Source of the DNA: JACDHG01 sp963815295
Lineage (GTDB): Bacteria; Actinomycetota; Actinomycetes; Propionibacteriales; Nocardioidaceae
Assembly (NCBI GenBank): GCA_963815295.1
Contig: CAWFFZ010000001.1
Coordinates: 434,001-498,000 of the forward strand
Length of the DNA stretch: 64,000 nt
Direction of reading: 5' to 3'
Shown: positions 60,196 to 64,000 of the stretch, one piece after another
Position numbering within the stretch: position 1 is the stretch's first letter
Layout of the letters: every line of letters starts with the position of its first letter
Program-made: the position numbers and the translations under genes
The notes under the pieces: generated by a model
Told to the model about the DNA's origin: nothing
The model's database searches: none
Seen by the model: the letters and a program-made list of their open reading frames with translations, nothing else

Positions 60196-60795
60196 GTGTA
60201 CGAAGGCGTTGTCCAAGACCTCATCGACGAGCTTGGCCGGCTCCCCGGTGTCGGACCCAAGAGCGCGCAGCGGATCGCGTTCTACATCCTCGCGGCCGAG
60301 GCTACCGACGTGCGTCGACTGGCGGCGATCCTCGACGAGGTCAAGGACAAGGTCCGCTTCTGCAGCGTGTGCGGCAACGTCACCGAGGACGAGCTTTGCA
60401 AGATCTGTCGTGACACGCGCCGCGACCCGGCGCTGTTGTGCGTCGTCGAGGAGCCCAAGGACGTCGTCGCCGTGGAGCGCACGCGTGAGTTCCGCGGCCG
60501 CTACCACGTGCTCGGTGGCGCGATCAGCCCGATCGAAGGGATCGGTCCTGAACAGCTGCGGATCCGCGAGCTGATGGTCCGGCTCGCCGATGGCGCGATC
60601 ACCGAAGTCATCCTCGCCACCGACCCGAATCTCGAGGGCGAGGCGACGGCGACATACCTCACTCGGATGCTTCGGCCGATGGGCCTGCGAGTGACCCGAC
60701 TTGCCAGCGGGCTACCTGTCGGGGGAGATTTGGAGTACGCCGACGAAGTTACGCTCGGTCGAGCCTTCGAGGGGAGACGCGCAGTAGATGACTAG
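60196..60795 (+). CDS. recR: recombination mediator protein RecR
   Basis: 199 residues. N-terminal helix-hairpin-helix LGRLPGVGPKSAQRIAFYIL, zinc finger CSVCGNVTEDELCKIC, then the Toprim domain VVEEPKDVVAVERT..GRYHVLGGAISPIEGIGPEQL. Works with RecF/RecO to load RecA on gaps. GAGGGAGGGA before GTG 60196 decides the start over the longer frame. Its stop overlaps the DUF5063 start by eight bases. Confidence 0.95.
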   Translation: MYEGVVQDLIDELGRLPGVGPKSAQRIAFYILAAEATDVRRLAAILDEVKDKVRFCSVCGNVTEDELCKICRDTRRDPALLCVVEEPKDVVAVERTREFRGRYHVLGGAISPIEGIGPEQLRIRELMVRLADGAITEVILATDPNLEGEATATYLTRMLRPMGLRVTRLASGLPVGGDLEYADEVTLGRAFEGRRAVDD

Positions 60796-61405
60796 CGCCG
60801 ACGAAGTTAAAGCACGGTCGACGAGCAAACCTGACGATGTGGTGAGCAGCGAGATCGAGGATCTCGCGCAGGCAATCGCCGATCACAGCGAGAGCTTCCT
60901 GCTTGCGCTGCGCGAGATCTCGAGGTCGGGTGAGCCTGGTAGCGCCGTGCCCCTCCTCCTGCTCGAGGTCAGCCAGTTGCTCCTTGCCGGTGCCCGGCTG
61001 GGGGTGCAGGTCGACTTCGTGCCGACCGAGCAGTTCGAGCCCGACACGGGTCCCGACCCTGACCTCGACGCGATGCGGGAGCGGCTCGCCCTCTTGCTCG
61101 AAGGGGTTGACGACTTCACCGAGGTGTTCGACCCGTACGTCGACCCACCCGAGCTCGTCTCGTCGAAGCTGTCCGACGACCTCGCCGACATCGCGTCAAC
61201 CGTGGCCCACGGGCTCCGTCACTACCGGGCCGGCTCGACGCAGGAGGCATTGTGGTGGTGGCAGTTCTCCTACGTCGCGAGCTGGGGCGCTGAGGCGTCC
61301 GCATCGTTGCGCGCCCTGCAGTCGGTGATCGCGCACGACCGCTTGGACGCGCATGAGATTCCGGCTGCGGAGGCTGAGCGCGTCGCCGCCGCCCAGCACC
61401 TCTGA
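60788..61405 (+). CDS. DUF5063 domain protein
   Basis: 205 residues, all helical. IEDLAQAIADHSESFLLALREI, LLEVSQLLLAGARLGVQVDFVP and YRAGSTQEALWWWQFSYVASWGAEASASLRALQSVI match the DUF5063 family found beside recR in actinobacteria. Function unknown. Overlaps recR, so cotranslated. Confidence 0.88.
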   Translation: MTSADEVKARSTSKPDDVVSSEIEDLAQAIADHSESFLLALREISRSGEPGSAVPLLLLEVSQLLLAGARLGVQVDFVPTEQFEPDTGPDPDLDAMRERLALLLEGVDDFTEVFDPYVDPPELVSSKLSDDLADIASTVAHGLRHYRAGSTQEALWWWQFSYVASWGAEASASLRALQSVIAHDRLDAHEIPAAEAERVAAAQHL

Positions 61406-61430
61406 CCAGCTGGTCCGACAACTGGACCAG
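61404..61430. promoter_or_regulatory. palindrome and hairpin between DUF5063 and lysC
   Basis: GACCAGCTGGTC (61404-61415) is a perfect palindrome, and CTGGTCC (61410-61416) also pairs with GGACCAG (61424-61430). Could be a terminator for the recR unit or an operator for lysC; the half-site CTGGTCCGAC recalls GntR/FadR-type sites. Confidence 0.45.
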
Positions 61431-61454
61431 ACCTGATCTCTTCGGTGCGCTGGC

Positions 61455-61460
61455 TAGGAT
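61455..61460 (+). promoter_or_regulatory. -10 box upstream of lysC
   Basis: TAGGAT, about 47 bases before the lysC GTG, which has its own ribosome site, so this gene has a normal leader. Confidence 0.45.
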
Positions 61461-61506
61461 GAACGCGCCGAGACAAAGCACCCGCGCACGTGAGGAGTCG
61501 CTGCCC

Positions 61507-62775
61507 GTGGGCATCGTCGTGCAGAAGTACGGGGGGTCCTCTGTGGCCGACGCCCAGAGCATCAAGCGGGTCGCACAGCGGATCGTCGACACGCGCAAGG
61601 CCGGCAACGACGTCTGCGTGGTCGTGTCGGCGATGGGCGACACGACCGACGAGCTGCTCGCGCTTGCTGAACAGATCTCACCCCTGCCTCCCGGCCGCGA
61701 GCTCGACATGCTTCTCACCGCCGGCGAGCGTATTTCGATGGCCCTGCTTGCGATGGCGATCGCCAACCTCGGTCAGACCGCGCGCTCATTCACCGGCAGC
61801 CAGGCAGGAGTGATCACCGACTCGAGTCATGGCCGCGCCAAGATCATCGACGTCACGCCTGGTCGGATCCAGTCGGCGCTGGCACAAGGCGACATCGCGA
61901 TCGTCGCCGGATTCCAAGGCGTGTCGATGGATACGAAGGACATCACGACCCTTGGTCGCGGCGGCTCTGACACGACTGCCGTGGCGCTGGCCGCCGCGCT
62001 CGAGGCAGAGGTATGCGAGATCTACAGCGACGTGGACGGGATCTTTACCGCCGACCCGCGTATCGTCCCAAGGGCGCGTCGCATCCCGCGAGTCTCCTAC
62101 GAGGAGATGCTCGAGATGTGCGCGTCCGGTGCGAAGATCCTGCACCTGCGGTGTGTTGAGTACGCCAGGCGTCACAACATTCCGATCCATGTGCGCTCGT
62201 CTTTCTCTGACCGCACAGGCACTTGGGTTACCGAATCAAGCGAGGGGGAGCAAGTGGAGCAAGCAATCATCTCCGGGGTCGCTCATGACCGCAGCGAGGC
62301 GAAGATCACCGTTGTCGGCGTGCCCGACAAAGTAGGTGAGGCGGCACGCATCTTCGAGTCGCTCGCCGACTCAGGCATCAACATCGACATGATCGTGCAG
62401 AACATCTCCGTGGCGTCGACCGCCCGCACCGACATCTCGTTCACGTTGCCTCGTGACGACGGGCAGGTTGCGATGACTGCCCTGGCACGACTCAAGGATG
62501 AGGTGGGCTACGAGCAACTGCTGTATGACGACCGGATCGGCAAGGTGTCCCTCGTCGGCGCAGGCATGCGCACCCACCCCGGCGTCACTGCTCGCTTCTT
62601 CGCCGCTCTGGCGGCGGCCGGAGTGAACATCGAGATGATCTCCACCTCCGAGATCCGCATCTCAGTGATCGTCGACGAGGACCAGGTCGACGCCGCCGTG
62701 ACGGCCACCCATCATGCGTTCGAGCTCGACAGCGACGAAGTCGAGGCCGTCGTCTACGGGGGGACCGGGCGATGA
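61507..62775 (+). CDS. lysC: aspartate kinase
   Basis: 422 residues. First step from aspartate to lysine, threonine and methionine. Kinase domain VVQKYGGSSVADAQSIKRVA, TTLGRGGSDTTAVALAAAL, and C-terminal pair of ACT domains (INIDMIVQNIS; VNIEMISTSEIRISVIV) that sense Lys/Thr. GAGGAG nine bases before GTG 61507 fixes the start. The stop overlaps the asd ATG. Confidence 0.95.
   Translation: MGIVVQKYGGSSVADAQSIKRVAQRIVDTRKAGNDVCVVVSAMGDTTDELLALAEQISPLPPGRELDMLLTAGERISMALLAMAIANLGQTARSFTGSQAGVITDSSHGRAKIIDVTPGRIQSALAQGDIAIVAGFQGVSMDTKDITTLGRGGSDTTAVALAAALEAEVCEIYSDVDGIFTADPRIVPRARRIPRVSYEEMLEMCASGAKILHLRCVEYARRHNIPIHVRSSFSDRTGTWVTESSEGEQVEQAIISGVAHDRSEAKITVVGVPDKVGEAARIFESLADSGINIDMIVQNISVASTARTDISFTLPRDDGQVAMTALARLKDEVGYEQLLYDDRIGKVSLVGAGMRTHPGVTARFFAALAAAGVNIEMISTSEIRISVIVDEDQVDAAVTATHHAFELDSDEVEAVVYGGTGR
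62254..62775 (+). CDS. aspartate kinase beta subunit from internal start in lysC
   Basis: In-frame GTG 62254 is preceded by GAGGGGGAG three bases away, a strong internal ribosome site. It gives a 173-residue protein starting VEQAIISGVAHDRSEAKITV, just the two ACT domains, as known for the alpha2-beta2 aspartate kinases of Corynebacterium and relatives. Confidence 0.7.
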   Translation: MEQAIISGVAHDRSEAKITVVGVPDKVGEAARIFESLADSGINIDMIVQNISVASTARTDISFTLPRDDGQVAMTALARLKDEVGYEQLLYDDRIGKVSLVGAGMRTHPGVTARFFAALAAAGVNIEMISTSEIRISVIVDEDQVDAAVTATHHAFELDSDEVEAVVYGGTGR

Positions 62776-63848
62776 AGGGCGACAACAAGCCGACGCTGGC
62801 GCTCGTCGGTGCGACCGGTGCCGTCGGAACCGTGATGATCGACATCTTGTCGAAGCGGCTCGACGTGTGGGGCGAGATCCGCCTGCTGGCGTCTGCCCGC
62901 TCTGCCGGCAAGACGCTGACGTGCCGCGGCGAGGACCTGGTGGTCCAGGAGCTGACGGCCGAGGCGTTCGACGGCGTCGATGTGGCGATGTTCGACGTAC
63001 CCGATGAGGTGTCTGCTGAGTGGGCGCCGATCGCCACCGCCAAAGGCGTTGTGGTGGTCGACAACTCGGGGACGTTCCGGATGGACCCCGAAGTGCCTCT
63101 TGTGGTGCCTGAGGTCAACCCGGCTCAGGTGCGCAATCGACCGAAGGGCATCATCGCCAACCCGAACTGCACGACGCTGACCATGATGGACGCCCTCGGG
63201 GCCCTGCACGCCCGCTGGGGGCTCCGGGAGCTGGTCGTCGCGTCCTACCAGGCCGCTTCCGGCGCGGGGCAGGCAGGCGTCGACCGGTTGTACGACGAGC
63301 TCGAAGTCGTGGCGGCCGACCGCACCCTCGGCCAGGCGCCCGGCGACGTCCGGCGCTCGATCGCGCACAAGCTCGGTGACGAGTCGCCATTTCCCGCCCC
63401 GCTGGCGCTGAACGTCGTGCCGTGGGCCGGCTCCGTGAAGGACGACGGCTGGTCGAGCGAGGAGCTTAAGGTCCGCAACGAGTCGCGCAAGATCCTCGGC
63501 ATCCCCGATCTGGCGGTCTCGGCGACCTGCGTCAGGGTGCCGGTGGTCACGACGCACTCGTTGGCAGTCCACGCCGTGTTCGAGACTGACGTCGACGTCG
63601 ACGAAGCGCGCCGTGCGCTCATCGAGGCGCCGAGCGTCGTGGTGATCGACGATCCCGCGCGTGGAGAGTTCCCGACACCGGCCGATGTTGTTGGCTCCGA
63701 TCCGACGTTCGTCGGCCGGATCCGTCAGGCGCTCGACTTCCCACGCACGCTGGAGCTGTTCGTCTGCGGAGACAACCTCCGTAAGGGTGCGGCCCTCAAC
63801 ACCGCTCAGATAGCCGAGCTTGTTGCTGCCGAGCTGACGAACGCCTGA
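62772..63848 (+). CDS. asd: aspartate-semialdehyde dehydrogenase
   Basis: 358 residues. NADPH-binding VGATGAVGTVMIDIL; nucleophile Cys in NPNCTTL; substrate segment YQAASGAGQAGVDRLYDE; catalytic His in TCVRVPVVTTHSLAV. Reduces aspartyl phosphate to the semialdehyde. ATGA overlap with lysC shows coupled translation. Confidence 0.95.
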   Translation: MKGDNKPTLALVGATGAVGTVMIDILSKRLDVWGEIRLLASARSAGKTLTCRGEDLVVQELTAEAFDGVDVAMFDVPDEVSAEWAPIATAKGVVVVDNSGTFRMDPEVPLVVPEVNPAQVRNRPKGIIANPNCTTLTMMDALGALHARWGLRELVVASYQAASGAGQAGVDRLYDELEVVAADRTLGQAPGDVRRSIAHKLGDESPFPAPLALNVVPWAGSVKDDGWSSEELKVRNESRKILGIPDLAVSATCVRVPVVTTHSLAVHAVFETDVDVDEARRALIEAPSVVVIDDPARGEFPTPADVVGSDPTFVGRIRQALDFPRTLELFVCGDNLRKGAALNTAQIAELVAAELTNA

Positions 63849-63856
63849 CCTGTCGC

Positions 63857-63904
63857 CGGAGCGATGGCGCTCCGACGGGCCGGTAGGCACCCGCGCTTAG
63901 CGGG
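63857..63904 (+). terminator. two hairpins after asd
   Basis: CGGAGCG-ATGG-CGCTCCG (63857-63874) and CCCGC-GCTTA-GCGGG followed by GTTT (63890-63904). The second, with T-rich tail, likely terminates the lysC-asd transcript. Confidence 0.6.
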
Positions 63905-64000
63905 GTTTGTCAGGACCTGCGTCGTCGACGTCATTCGGGCAGGTGGGGCAGGTCCGGTAGGGAGGGAAGCCGCGGGCGGCGGCGTGTGGTCTCGGAATCG
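63897..64000 (-). CDS. possible 3' end of a minus-strand gene entering from the right edge
   Basis: A minus-strand frame open from the window edge to a TAA at 63897-63899 ends RGFPPYRTCPTCPNDVDDAG..KPR, with a CxxC pair and acceptable codon bias. A second minus frame ending at 63931 is also open, so this is uncertain. Too short to identify. Confidence 0.35.
   Translation of the reverse strand, partial: IPRPHAAARGFPPYRTCPTCPNDVDDAGPDKPR

Noticed and set aside
1..64000. CRISPR arrays, prophage or transposase genes
   Set aside because: No regularly spaced repeats, integrase, capsid, or transposase coding sequence was seen on either strand.

Overview
This is a 64 kb chromosomal segment of a high-GC actinobacterium. 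The best guess is the Nocardioides group (Nocardioidaceae, Propionibacteriales). The inference rests on strong G/C bias at third codon positions, many GTG starts, many leaderless genes with a TANNNT box 6-7 bp before the start codon, F420-type (LLM and deazaflavin-nitroreductase) enzymes, an upp / tadA-associated protein / tadA / tRNA-Ser block, and a tRNA-Ser / SRP RNA / dnaX / recR / DUF5063 / lysC / asd block. There is no prophage, insertion sequence or CRISPR array.

Layout. 0-5.4 kb: DUF5107 protein (cut by the left edge), secreted M14 peptidase, phospholipase D, LLM oxidoreductase and thioredoxin. 5.4-10.8 kb: a tightly overlapping signalling operon of a GAF-GAF histidine kinase, two receiver proteins, a receiver-adenylyl cyclase fusion and a PGM1-related ATP-grasp ligase; its first two genes carry frameshifts. 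10.8-21.4 kb: malQ, an RTX-like protein, a membrane protein, a zinc ribbon, an M13 peptidase (frameshifted), plsC, a PfkB kinase, a C45 acyltransferase, a GNAT (frameshifted) and menB. 21.4-24.8 kb: a less GC-rich pair of secreted proteins, a galactose-oxidase-like copper oxidase and a Tat-exported TIM-barrel glycosidase-like protein. 24.8-29.6 kb: pntAA-pntAB-pntB, upp, the tadA pair and tRNA-Ser(CGA).

29.7-34.5 kb (minus strand): a seven-gene operon in which every junction is a 4-nt overlap: ECF sigma factor, zinc-finger anti-sigma fused to a membrane domain, ABC ATPase, two membrane subunits, a 43-residue Cys-containing peptide and a secreted trypsin-like protease. This is the best candidate for an undescribed system: a sigma-controlled peptide with export and processing machinery. 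34.5-51.8 kb: single housekeeping and accessory genes (ECF41-type sigma with SDR partner, DDAH, HxlR regulator, hydrolases, homocysteine methyltransferase, GNATs, AlkZ-like protein, thioredoxin reductase remnant, patatin, methyltransferase, VOC, DinB, APH, NYN-domain protein). 52-56 kb: K+/H+ antiporter, LytR_C protein, a 98-aa conserved protein, a second Tat glycosidase-like paralogue, tRNA-Ser(GGA) and SRP RNA. 56-64 kb: VOC, dnaX, acyl-ACP desaturase, recR, DUF5063, lysC (with internal beta-subunit start) and asd; a minus-strand gene may enter from the right edge.

Sequence quality. Five genes contain seven reading-frame breaks, and each is repaired by removing one base. Uniform single-base insertions outside the core genes look more like assembly errors than decay, so these genes should be re-sequenced before being called dead. 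Coordinates and starts here come from reading the sequence; no database search was run.
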